Counted from the stretch's first letter, positions 12,652 through 19,811 are shown. The stretch is 19,811 nt of DNA from Phycisphaerales bacterium UBA2218 (GCA_002327785.1 DCUI01000034.1:1-19811); one strand, 5' to 3'. Notes: a model not told the origin generated them from the letters alone. A program made the numbers and translations.

Positions 12652-15600
12652 TTACTTCGGCGGGACCAAGTGCGGGCGCAGCATCCAGTCGGCCCGAGTG
12701 TTCATATCGCTCACCCGCTCATACGGCATCGCCAGCCGTGAGTGGGAGCGTTTGACGGTCTTGTCCATGCCCACATAGACGCCCTTGTTGAACGTGGCAT
12801 GAAAGTCAACTCCCAGGTAGAAGGTCTTAGGAACCTCGACTGGCGGGAATGAAACGCTCTGCCATTTTTCCTCACCCAGCTCGAAGGACGAGTAGGGTGC
12901 TTTGACCTCGTGCAGAAGGTTGAAGCTCTCGTCGCAGATGTAAATGGAGATGTCTTCTTTGGGCGGCTCGAGGGTTCCGTATCGTGCGCTGAAGAGCTTC
13001 AGGCCGTCCAGTTCCCAGGAACCTTCGGGCGTCCGAAACAGGACCGTCTGCGCCGCGCCCGAGATGCTCAGCTTGCCGGACATGACGCCGGTGTCGTAGC
13101 GGAGCCAAAACCCGGTTGCGTTCTTTTCGGCCTTCTGGTCAGCAAAGAAGTCGTCGCCAGGATAGCGCTCTTCGGTCTGCCATTCCACTTGGGGGGGCTC
13201 GAGCACGCTCCGCGGCGCCCAATCGGCCGCGGCGGGATTGCCTGTGGCCGCGCGGAGTTTGTCGAACATCAGGGGCATGAGCGCGTTGCCTGTGGGCCGC
13301 TCGGCCAGGGCCGCAGTCATCGCCGCAGCCAGCGTGTCCCGTCCATACTCGGTCTCGATCCGGTAAAAAACCAAACACGCGCGCAAACTCGGCTCCAACT
13401 CGTCCCACGGTTTGGCTTGCGCCGCGTCTCGTTTGAGCCGGCCGATGCCTTCCACCTCGGCAACGTCGTAGTACTCCGGCCAGATGGACTTGCCCAGCCT
13501 CGAGGCGACCTCCGTGACGACGACCTTGCCGGCGTAGTCAGCCCAGCCCTGTGCCACGCCCTGCGGCAGGCCCAGGAGGCTCGCCAGGCTCCGGTACATG
13601 GCGATGTGGCCCAACTCGTGGCACATGCCGTAAAGGTTGAACACGCCCGTCCGCGAGGCCGGTGCCAGCAGCGCCTCCGATTTCAGGTGCAGAAAAATAT
13701 GCGATGCCCCGTCGGTCCACAATTGGGTGCCCTTGGGGTCGATCTGGGCGTCGAGGCTCGCCTTTTGCGGCATCTCAAATCCGTGCGCCTCGTAGACCTC
13801 GAGCGCCTCCTGCAGGATCCGCCCCAGGGCCACCGCATAGGCCTCGTCAAACCCTGCATACCTCACCGTCACCCGCGGCAGTTCGACGACCAGCTGTCCG
13901 TCCGGCGAAACCAGCCCGGCTTGGTAGAAACGCTGGGCGACATGGGTCGAATCAGGATCGTTGAAGGAAGTAGAAATAGCCCGTTCGTAGTGAGTGAATT
14001 GGTCAGAAGTGGCGTCCAGGATGTCAGGTTCATCGAAGCTTCCATCACGACCGTTTGCCCCGCCATCCCGCTGAGATTGAATCTGAACCCCGTTGGAGAT
14101 GAAGCTGCCCCTGCCGTTCGCCGTCAGGATAGCAGGCGTCGGAAGTTCCACGGTGAGCGCAGCCACAGAACTATTAATACTACCGTAGGGGTTGGTCACA
14201 ACCACCGTATAGTCGCCGGCGTCACTCATCTGGACGTTGGCAATCGTCAAGTCTGTCGTCGTTGCTCCTGAAATCGTGGCTCCGGAAGACTGCACACCAT
14301 CCGCCAGATCGACACCGTCCTTGCGCCATTGACAGGTGAGCGGGGCAGTGCCAATCGCGGTCACGCTGAAACTGGTTGTGGTTCCCACGGTATTCACCTG
14401 GCTCTGTGGCTGGCTGTCAATCACCGGAGTCATCCCTCCGGACAGATCGATTCTGAACACCGCGCCATTATTCAAGGTGCCGCCCATCTTGGTCGTGCCA
14501 TAGAGCGTGTCGCCGGACAAGACCAGATCAGAGGGACCCCACCCATCGGGGCTGCCGATGAAACTCTTGAGCACGGTAAAGCCCGTGCCATCCGTGTTCA
14601 CCTTGAACAGCGTGCCATAATCCGAACTGCCGCCATATTTTGTCGTCCCGTAAAGCGTGCCGCCGGACAAAACCAAGCCAGCCCAAGGATACTTCCCATT
14701 GCTACCGGTGAAATGCTTGAGCACGCCAAAGCCCGTGCCATCCGTGTCCACCTTGAACACCGTACCACAATCCGAACTGCCGCCACTACCCGTCGTCCCG
14801 TAAAGCGTGGCGCCGGACAAGACAAGGCCAGCATAGGGCCCCGCCCCATCGCTACCGGTGAAGTTCTTGAGCGCGGTATAGCCCGTTCCGTTCGTATTCA
14901 ACTTGAACACCATCCCGTAACCCGAACTGCCGCCAGAATACGTCGTCCCGTAAAGCGTGCTGCCGGACAAGACAAGACCAGCGTAGGAACTACCGGTCAA
15001 GTTCTTGAGCACGGTATAGCCCGTTCCGTTCGTGTTCATTTTGAACACCGTCTCGGACGCCGTCCCATAAAGCGTGCTGCCAGACAAGACGAGACGAGCC
15101 TGAGGCGACGAACCATCGCTACCGGTGAAGTTCTTGAGCGTGGTATAGCCCGTGCCATCCGTGTTCACCTTGAACACCGTGCCGGCATTTGAACTGCCGC
15201 CACCACCCGTCGTCCCGTAGAGCATGCCACCAGACAAGACAAGGCCAGCATAGGGCAACACCGCATCGCTACGGGTGAAACTCTTAAGCACGCTATAGCC
15301 CGTGCCATCCGTGTTCACCTTGAACACCATCCCGAGACCTGAACTGCCGCCACTTTCAGTCGTCCCGTACAGTGTGCTGCCAGACAAAACCAGACCTGCC
15401 CGGGGCATACCGGTCAAATTCTTGAGCACGGTATAGCCCGTGCCATTCGTGTTCACCTTAAACACGCTTCCACCATACGTCGTCCCGTAAAGCGTGCCGC
15501 CAGACAAAACCAGCCCAGCCCAGGGCGATATCCCTTCGCTGGCACTGGTGAAATGCTTGAGCACGGTGTGGCCCGTGCCATCCGTGTTCACCTTGAACAC

Positions 15601-16467
15601 CGTCCCGATGCCTGAACTGCCGCCATTTTCAGTCGTCCCGTAAAGCGTGCCGTCAGACAAGACGAGACCAGCAGAGGGATTCGCCCCCTCGTTACCGGTA
15701 AAACTCTTGAGCACGGTAAAGCCCGTGCCATCCGTGTTTACCTTGAACACCGTCCCCTTACCCGAACCGCCGACATACCTCGCTGTACCGTACGTCGTCC
15801 CGTACAGCGTGCCGTCAGACAAGACCAAGCCGGCACAGGGATACGCCCCCTCGACCGAGTCGGTGAAGCATTTCAGGACAGCGAACCCCGTCCCATCCGG
15901 CTGGAGCTTGAACACCGTTCCATAACCGTCGCCGGTACGTGCTGTTCCATACAGTGTGCCGTCCGGTCCCTGCACCAGCGGGGCTTCTGGATTTAACCCC
16001 GTCACCTTGCTCAGGACACCAAAGCTCTTAATGATAGTGCAGGGCGGCCTGGGAGGGACGGCGCTGGAACTGGGGTCACCTGGATTGCTGACCCACGCGC
16101 CGGGCGTGGGGGTGCCGTCCCCGTCAGGATCGCCAAGTTCCTGGCCATTGGTGAGGCCGTCGCCATCGGAGTCCAAGCTGGCCAGCCAAGCGTTCCAGAC
16201 CTGATTGTTTTGCTTGAAGTCTTGGCCGAAGGCATTCCACCCGAAGCTGATCGTGTGGCAGGTGCCGCAGCTAAAGATGCTGCCATTAGGAATCCGGGAG
16301 ACCAGGTCAGACAGTCCAAAGGCGCTCGGCGCGGTCAGCGCCAGCGCCGCCGCAGCGATCACAAACCATGAACCGATCCGGCGTTCGTTGAACCAGTTCG
16401 GCGTCGGATTTTGGAATAGTCTTTTCTTCATAGATATTGGTTTGGTTGATGGTCTGCGGGTCTTCAT
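12652..16467 (-). CDS. Giant secreted multidomain protein: CxxCH, Gloeo/Verruco repeats, Ig-like, HELGH metallopeptidase-like
   Basis: 1271 residues. Order: a twin start region with a signal anchor/peptide (WFVIAAAALALTAPSAFG, ~35-52); a single c-type haem motif CGTCH (67-71) followed by calcium-type DSDGDGLTNGQELGDPDGDG; eleven Gloeo/Verruco repeats (~146-677, each with xLVLSxGTLYGTT and GTVFKVNTDGTG); an Ig-like domain (~680-770, QPQSQVNTVGTTTSFSV... CQWRKDG... DAGDYTVVVTNPYG); a metallopeptidase-like domain (~780-1110) with HELGH at 950-954 and QGWADY at 973-978; and a C-terminal beta domain (~1120-1271) shared with the sigma factor. ATG 16467 has GGAG seven bases upstream; ATG 16431 lacks a site. 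The N-terminal haem and calcium motifs suggest surface or redox-linked function; the substrate is unknown. It lies 185 bp upstream of the sigma gene. Confidence 0.9.
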   Translation of the reverse strand: MKTRRPSTKPISMKKRLFQNPTPNWFNERRIGSWFVIAAAALALTAPSAFGLSDLVSRIPNGSIFSCGTCHTISFGWNAFGQDFKQNNQVWNAWLASLDSDGDGLTNGQELGDPDGDGTPTPGAWVSNPGDPSSSAVPPRPPCTIIKSFGVLSKVTGLNPEAPLVQGPDGTLYGTARTGDGYGTVFKLQPDGTGFAVLKCFTDSVEGAYPCAGLVLSDGTLYGTTYGTARYVGGSGKGTVFKVNTDGTGFTVLKSFTGNEGANPSAGLVLSDGTLYGTTENGGSSGIGTVFKVNTDGTGHTVLKHFTSASEGISPWAGLVLSGGTLYGTTYGGSVFKVNTNGTGYTVLKNLTGMPRAGLVLSGSTLYGTTESGGSSGLGMVFKVNTDGTGYSVLKSFTRSDAVLPYAGLVLSGGMLYGTTGGGGSSNAGTVFKVNTDGTGYTTLKNFTGSDGSSPQARLVLSGSTLYGTASETVFKMNTNGTGYTVLKNLTGSSYAGLVLSGSTLYGTTYSGGSSGYGMVFKLNTNGTGYTALKNFTGSDGAGPYAGLVLSGATLYGTTGSGGSSDCGTVFKVDTDGTGFGVLKHFTGSNGKYPWAGLVLSGGTLYGTTKYGGSSDYGTLFKVNTDGTGFTVLKSFIGSPDGWGPSDLVLSGDTLYGTTKMGGTLNNGAVFRIDLSGGMTPVIDSQPQSQVNTVGTTTSFSVTAIGTAPLTCQWRKDGVDLADGVQSSGATISGATTTDLTIANVQMSDAGDYTVVVTNPYGSINSSVAALTVELPTPAILTANGRGSFISNGVQIQSQRDGGANGRDGSFDEPDILDATSDQFTHYERAISTSFNDPDSTHVAQRFYQAGLVSPDGQLVVELPRVTVRYAGFDEAYAVALGRILQEALEVYEAHGFEMPQKASLDAQIDPKGTQLWTDGASHIFLHLKSEALLAPASRTGVFNLYGMCHELGHIAMYRSLASLLGLPQGVAQGWADYAGKVVVTEVASRLGKSIWPEYYDVAEVEGIGRLKRDAAQAKPWDELEPSLRACLVFYRIETEYGRDTLAAAMTAALAERPTGNALMPLMFDKLRAATGNPAAADWAPRSVLEPPQVEWQTEERYPGDDFFADQKAEKNATGFWLRYDTGVMSGKLSISGAAQTVLFRTPEGSWELDGLKLFSARYGTLEPPKEDISIYICDESFNLLHEVKAPYSSFELGEEKWQSVSFPPVEVPKTFYLGVDFHATFNKGVYVGMDKTVKRSHSRLAMPYERVSDMNTRADWMLRPHLVPPK
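14435..16030 (-). repeat. Eleven tandem Gloeo/Verruco repeat units within the giant secreted gene
   Basis: In-frame DNA repeats of roughly 110-165 bp. Each codes for a strand motif xLVLSxxTLYGTT followed by a glycine-rich turn and xVFKVNTDGTGxxVLKxFTxS. Eleven occurrences of the T/MLYGT motif are visible. Unit length varies because several copies lack the central glycine/serine loop (for example around 15,030-15,070 and 15,420-15,480). The high DNA similarity between neighbours points to recent unit duplication or gene conversion and makes the region prone to assembly error. The repeat family (TIGR03803-like) probably builds a beta-propeller-like surface. Confidence 0.9.
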
Positions 16468-16485
16468 GGTCGGTCTCCGTTTCAA

Positions 16486-16630
16486 GGGCCTCGCTGTGCT
16501 CGGTGACGCAAAGCCGGCGCGGGCAGCAAGCGTGGCTCCGTATTTCATTCCCTACCGCGTCGCCACTCATTCGTCACCCAAGTAGTAACCGCCGTTTCGA
16601 GAATCCGACAAAGTACTTTCGACTGAGTTC
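16486..16630 (-). promoter_or_regulatory. 145-bp conserved promoter/leader element, copy 1 (upstream of giant secreted gene)
   Basis: Aligns without gaps to 18751-18895 with about 8 differences (about 94%). On the minus strand it holds a candidate promoter, -35 TTGTCG (16611-16606), 17-bp spacer, -10 TTACTA (16588-16583), followed by a leader of roughly 110 nt ending at the ATG at 16467. The leader can form a long-range 7-bp stem, GGTGACG (minus strand, 16578-16572) with CGTCACC (16508-16502). In copy 1 the element can be read through in frame into the gene, but in copy 2 the same frame is not that of the gene, so it acts as untranslated sequence. Confidence 0.75.
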
Positions 16631-16631
16631 G

Positions 16632-16991
16632 GATTGGCAAGCGCACACGCATCCCGCGTGCTCTGGTGAGCGTCTCGTTGTCCGGCGTCAGGCCCGATTC
16701 CGACTCCGTGAGGGTCAGGTGAGCGAATTCCAGGGACATCTATGAGCAAGCCGTTGTCAAGACGGTCGGGGGATTTTTTGCGGGAATCCCACACGTCTAT
16801 TCGGCATCACCCGGCTCGGGGCGCCAGGAAGCTGTGTACCGGGCCGGCTCCAGTCACTATAACGAGGTCGCGTGGCCCTCAGTCCCCACGAACGGAGTCC
16901 CCAGATTCCCCAGATTCCGCGCCCGTGTTGCCCCGCCCACGGCCCGGCTGTCCATATGCGACAGAAGGGATTTTGCGATGCTCAGCCTCGC
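16632..16991. other. Spacer between the beta-helix gene and the 145-bp element
   Basis: About 360 bases. It contains one copy of the 60-bp inverted repeat (16733-16792) and a small CACGC/GCGTG hairpin near 16645. I see no convincing gene; open frames on the plus strand have no recognisable product. Confidence 0.5.
16733..16792 (+). repeat. 60-bp dispersed repeat, copy 1 (inverted relative to 19376-19436)
   Basis: Matches the reverse complement of 19376-19436 with about 80% identity and one single-base gap in a T-run. The core TCTATGAGCAA is shared exactly. In one frame both copies can be read as xDxYEQxxVxxxxGF, with differences partly at third positions, so it may derive from the end of an old gene. 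The origin is unknown. Confidence 0.7.
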
Positions 16992-18734
16992 CTATCTCCT
17001 CCTTGCGATACCCACCGCCGTCACGGTGGTTCGGCTGGGTGAGCTGTCCACAAAGCCATCGTTCACAACCAACTCAAAGGCATACTGCCCCCGGACATTG
17101 CAGGTGAACGAGGGTGTCGCCGTATCGGCGTTGCGCAGCTCCACCGCCGGCCCGCCCACCTGTTTCCACGCATAGCGAAGCCGGTCGACGCCATCAGGAT
17201 CATACGAGCCGGTCCCATCCAGCGTCACCTCGCCGGGTGTCTGAAAGACCGTGTCCGCTCCCGCGCTGGCCACAGGCGGCTGGTTGCCACCCACCAGCAC
17301 AATGACCCCGTCCGGCGTGCTGGAGTATCGGTCGTCCGCCACGACCAGCTCGAACCCGTATTCCCCCATCGCCTCGGGCACGAACGTCGGACTCGCAGAA
17401 TTCGGATCGCTCAACGCCACCGGCGTGCCCTTGACCTGGGTCCAACGGAATGCCCTCACGCTGCAAGGATCGAAGAAAAGACTCCCGGAGCCGTCGAGCG
17501 TGACGGTCTCGAAGGGCGCCAGGAGGTGCTGATCGAAGCCCGCCACGGCAACGGGCTTGACATAGCCCAGAAACTCATCGGCCCCGATATCGATCCGCGC
17601 GCCATGGACTCTGCGCTGGCCGTCGATATCGATTTGCCCCTCGGTGAAGCTCCAGTCCGCGTCGCCCGCGTCGATGCACGGCGACTCCAAGGTCAGGTGG
17701 TAGTCCTTGTTGAAAGGGCTCACGAACAGAGGATCCACGCTGATATTGCCCATGGTGCCGGTCGGACTGCTCGGGCCGTCGGTCTGTGTCCCGGTCATTT
17801 CGTTGGTGATCCAGTCGCCCGGGGCGTTGTTCCAGACGTCGTTGTACTGGAAGAGGTCGGGCGCCCTTTCGCTCCCCTGCGAGAAAATGCAGTAGATGCC
17901 ACCGCCGGAGGCGGCGTTGCTGATGATGTTCCCGATAATCCGGGAGGGTACGTATGGAGGATGGTAGATGGCCAAGACGTTGCCTCCGAGCCCGGTCCCG
18001 CCCGACGGCCCCGGCCATGTTTTGTCAATGTCGTTGCCGGCAATCGTGTTGTTGATGATTGAGCCGCCGAGCAGACAGACGCCGGCGCCGATGTAGCCGG
18101 AGTTGTCGGAAATGATGTTGTTGCTGATCAGCGAGTCACCCTCGTAGTTCATGACGCCGCCGCCGTACAGGGCGGTGTTGTTGCGGATGATATTGTGGGT
18201 AATGGTGGGACTGCAAAAGAGGGCGGCGATGCCCCCGCCGTAGCTGACCTGGACCAGTCCACCGACCATCATACCCCCATCGGTGGGGCCGTAGTTGCGG
18301 GTGATGATGTTCCGGGTGATTGTCGGCGAAGCGTGGATGCAGTAGATGCCGCCGCCCCAGATGCAGTTGGGCTTCGACTCGAGGGTGTTGTTGATGGTCC
18401 CGCGGCCGCCGGTAATGGTGAAGCCGGTCAGCACGGCCGCCGACGTTTCACCGTTCGCGAAAGTGACCACGGAGCCATCCCCGTCGGCGTTGATGACCGT
18501 GTACCCGACGATCTTGGGATCGTTCGGGTCCGTGCTCGTCACGGTGATGTTCTTGCCGACGAAGTTGATCGTTTCGCAGTAGAGCCCCGGCGAGACGAGG
18601 ACCGTGTCCCCGTTGCGACAGTCTTGGATGGCCAATTGGATGCTCGGATACTCGCTCCGGACCTTCCGCGTGACCGCAGAAGCAGAAACCGCAAGTGCGC
18701 ACGACACGACGACCGATGCCATCGCCTTCTTCAT
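16992..18734 (-). CDS. Secreted right-handed beta-helix protein with two PKD-like domains
   Basis: 580 residues. A classic signal peptide (MKKAMASVVVSCALAVSASA) is followed by YPSIQLAIQDCRNGDTVLVSPGLY, the entry to a right-handed parallel beta-helix (about 22-390). The coils show recurrent motifs such as GGGIYCIHASPTITRNIITRN, SPTITHNIIRNN and GGGIYCIFS, and end in SPCIDAGDADW...IDIGADEF, as in many planctomycete secreted proteins of pectate-lyase-like fold. Two PKD/REJ-like beta sandwiches follow (~392-480, ~483-572), each with VTLDGSGS or VTLDGTGSYDPDG and a closing YxFELVVxD. No PEP-CTERM or LPXTG anchor is present. The ATG at 18734 has GGAGG four bases upstream. No catalytic residues can be assigned; a carbohydrate-binding or surface role is likely. 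The gene lies directly behind a copy of the 145-bp leader. Confidence 0.9.
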   Translation of the reverse strand: MKKAMASVVVSCALAVSASAVTRKVRSEYPSIQLAIQDCRNGDTVLVSPGLYCETINFVGKNITVTSTDPNDPKIVGYTVINADGDGSVVTFANGETSAAVLTGFTITGGRGTINNTLESKPNCIWGGGIYCIHASPTITRNIITRNYGPTDGGMMVGGLVQVSYGGGIAALFCSPTITHNIIRNNTALYGGGVMNYEGDSLISNNIISDNSGYIGAGVCLLGGSIINNTIAGNDIDKTWPGPSGGTGLGGNVLAIYHPPYVPSRIIGNIISNAASGGGIYCIFSQGSERAPDLFQYNDVWNNAPGDWITNEMTGTQTDGPSSPTGTMGNISVDPLFVSPFNKDYHLTLESPCIDAGDADWSFTEGQIDIDGQRRVHGARIDIGADEFLGYVKPVAVAGFDQHLLAPFETVTLDGSGSLFFDPCSVRAFRWTQVKGTPVALSDPNSASPTFVPEAMGEYGFELVVADDRYSSTPDGVIVLVGGNQPPVASAGADTVFQTPGEVTLDGTGSYDPDGVDRLRYAWKQVGGPAVELRNADTATPSFTCNVRGQYAFELVVNDGFVDSSPSRTTVTAVGIARRR

Positions 18735-18750
18735 CTGTCCTCCCTTTCCA

Positions 18751-18895
18751 GGGCCTCGCTGCACTCGGTGACGCAAAGACGGCGCGGGCAGCAAGCGTGG
18801 CCCCATATTTCATTCCCTACCGCGTCGCCACTCATTCGTCACCCAATTAGTAACCGCCGTTTTGAAAATCCGACAAAGTACTTTCGACTGAGTTC
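18751..18895 (-). promoter_or_regulatory. 145-bp conserved promoter/leader element, copy 2 (upstream of beta-helix gene)
   Basis: Partner of 16486-16630. Minus-strand -35 TTGTCG (18876-18871), 17-bp spacer, -10 TTACTA (18853-18848); the leader to the ATG at 18734 is again about 110 nt. The long-range 7-bp stem is kept: GGTGACG at 18843-18837 with CGTCACC at 18773-18767. A further possible stem pairs GGGCC.CGCT with the AGCGAGGCCC just before the ribosome site. Confidence 0.75.
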
Positions 18896-19077
18896 ACCAT
18901 GAAATCGCCGGTCAAAGCTGGTGGAGAGTAGCGGATGCAGGAGCCGTGCAGGAAAGGAGGAGCGAACCATCTTGACCCCGAGTGATGGACAGTCCCGAAT
19001 GGCGCAACAACTTGACAAGACCGCCGCATGAAGATCTGGAAATCCTTTTCAGTTCCTACCGGTTAGTAGCACAAACA

Positions 19078-19198
19078 CGGGCTGGGGGGGTGCGATTCAC
19101 ATTCGTAGGTACGAGGGAGGCTCATCCAGTCTTGGCGTACTCGTCCCCAGATGAGGATTCCGGCCTTCGGCCGGGAGGGTATCGCCTTGGGTCCTCCG
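19078..19198 (+). repeat. 121-bp direct repeat, copy B
   Basis: Partner of 10914-11034, same orientation, about 8.16 kb apart. It has the G-run (seven G), the palindrome CCGGCC-TTC-GGCCGG at 19160-19174 and the CCTCCG end. Confidence 0.85.
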
Positions 19199-19375
19199 TG
19201 CCTATGTGATGGAGGTTTCTCCTCCTCCCGAAAAGTCGCCACTCCCCTTGTCAGTTCTCACTTGTTCGCCCGGTCCGCACCCGTCATAATACCCCCAGGG
19301 GGACACCCATGATGAAGCTGCGGCAGATGTGTGGAGCTTGATAAGGTCTGGATGAAAGTGGAGAGGCCGAAATGA

Positions 19376-19436
19376 GTGGGACTCCCGCGAGGAAATCCCG
19401 CGACCATCCTAACAATGGTTTGCTCATAGAAGTCCC
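19376..19436 (-). repeat. 60-bp dispersed repeat, copy 2
   Basis: Reverse-complement partner of 16733-16792. The exact shared core is TTGCTCATAGA when read on the plus strand. Confidence 0.7.
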
Positions 19437-19489
19437 CAGACATATTCTGTGGGAAGCGTGCAATCAACTACATAGTGCGAGGTGCGACG

Positions 19490-19811
19490 ATGCTAAAAAT
19501 AGGAGGGTACAACCTTCAGTCATTTTCTGTCGGCAGCAAGCATGTGAGAGCATTCTCCTTTGACAGTTGCTCCGGTACTATAACTGATTACGTGCTGGCA
19601 GAATGTGGGGCAGAAAAATCGCCCTTTCCTACGGAGTTCTATAGGCGAATCAGTTTTGGTGACGGTGCTGTGAAGCTGCACAGCCTTGATGATACCTCGT
19701 CCTATGCCGTGACGAGGGACAACATCGTTATCAGCGAGAGAACACGCTCCATTGACGCAAAACTTGAGAACGATGAGAGTGTGTTTAAGAGCCTCGTTGA
19801 AAAGATTCGTG
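19490..19811 (+). CDS. Hypothetical protein, 5' part (runs off right edge)
   Basis: An open frame of 107 codons without a stop begins at ATG 19490, with GAGG seven bases upstream. It starts MLKIGGYNLQSFSVGSKHVR, with SFDSCSGTITDYVLAECGAE, EFYRRISFGDGAVKLHSLDD and ERTRSIDAKLENDESVF. I do not recognise a family. There is no signal peptide or membrane helix in the visible part; strand-rich, polar composition suggests a cytoplasmic protein. It is visibly less GC-rich at third positions than the genes to its left, so it may be of different origin. The reading frame is supported by clean length and codon use, but the product cannot be named. Confidence 0.65.
   Translation, partial: MLKIGGYNLQSFSVGSKHVRAFSFDSCSGTITDYVLAECGAEKSPFPTEFYRRISFGDGAVKLHSLDDTSSYAVTRDNIVISERTRSIDAKLENDESVFKSLVEKIR

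Larger units (their letters stand above)
18896..19489. other. Long spacer with repeats, no gene seen
   Basis: About 590 bases between two divergent genes. It holds the second copies of the 121-bp and 60-bp repeats, a CCCCC-A-GGGGG palindrome near 19291-19302 and a short GGAG/CTCC hairpin near 19211. Open frames crossing it (for example + 18982-19209) do not look like proteins. Confidence 0.55.

Noticed and set aside
12910..14271. Long plus-strand open frame opposite the giant secreted gene
   Set aside because: Antisense shadow of a GC-rich gene; the product has arginine/leucine-rich, non-protein-like composition, and the minus-strand frame has clear domains.
14435..16030. CRISPR-like periodic array
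   Set aside because: The period is 110-165 bp, the repeats are coding, in frame and variable, and they match a known protein repeat; there are no short spacers.
16500..16530. GGTGACGCAAAGCC on the plus strand, reminiscent of the c-di-GMP-I (GEMM) riboswitch core
   Set aside because: It lies on the strand opposite to the genes it would control, no GAAA tetraloop/receptor arrangement or the usual second stem is present, and no plus-strand gene follows. The leader reading on the minus strand is preferred.
16468..16548. N-terminal extension of the giant secreted protein from ATG 16548
   Set aside because: The extra residues are encoded by the 145-bp leader, whose other copy places the same frame out of frame with its gene, and a good ribosome site precedes ATG 16467.

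Overview
The window looks like a chromosomal segment of a GC-rich, anaerobic bacterium of the PVC group, most likely a planctomycete or close relative. I base this on: an ECF sigma factor with the long membrane-anchored C-terminal extension common in Planctomycetota/Verrucomicrobiota; a secreted protein with eleven Gloeo/Verruco (TIGR03803-type) repeats; a secreted right-handed beta-helix protein followed by PKD-like domains; a GH97 glycosidase; and a four-subunit 2-oxoacid:ferredoxin oxidoreductase. No taxonomic marker was searched, so this is inference.

Layout. (1) 1-1.8 kb is a scarred accessory patch: the 3' end of an ISL3-type transposase, a C-terminal fragment of a probable DUF3800 protein, a 3' remnant of a yhcH gene, and a leftward toxin-antitoxin-like cluster (a frameshifted PIN toxin, a 56-aa partner and a 74-aa second small protein) with its own sigma70-like promoter. 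(2) 1.9-4.6 kb is a tight leftward operon: glycyl-tRNA synthetase, MNT nucleotidyltransferase, HEPN protein and YhcH sugar isomerase-like protein. (3) 4.7-7.3 kb is rightward: a good promoter, a 132-aa protein of unknown function, and a secreted GH97 alpha-galactosidase/alpha-glucosidase. (4) 7.6-10.8 kb is a leftward VOR/KOR operon (ferredoxin, alpha, beta and gamma subunits) with a solitary MNT-like gene wedged between ferredoxin and alpha. (5) 10.9-19.2 kb is a block bounded by two 121-bp direct repeats. It holds three leftward genes: a secreted beta-helix/PKD protein, a very large secreted protein (CxxCH haem motif, 11 Gloeo/Verruco repeats, Ig-like domain, HELGH metallopeptidase-like domain, C-terminal module) and the ECF sigma factor. 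(6) The right edge has the start of an unrelated, less GC-rich rightward gene.

The most interesting system is region 5. The ECF sigma factor carries, after its predicted transmembrane segment, a C-terminal domain clearly homologous to the C-terminal domain of the giant secreted protein encoded just upstream of it. The two secreted-protein genes each follow a 145-bp, ungapped, about 94% identical sequence. Each copy contains a candidate promoter and a roughly 110-nt leader able to fold on a conserved 7-bp long-range stem. Together these suggest a locally encoded surface or extracytoplasmic regulon controlled by a shared promoter/leader and possibly by the membrane-linked sigma factor; this is a hypothesis from sequence only.
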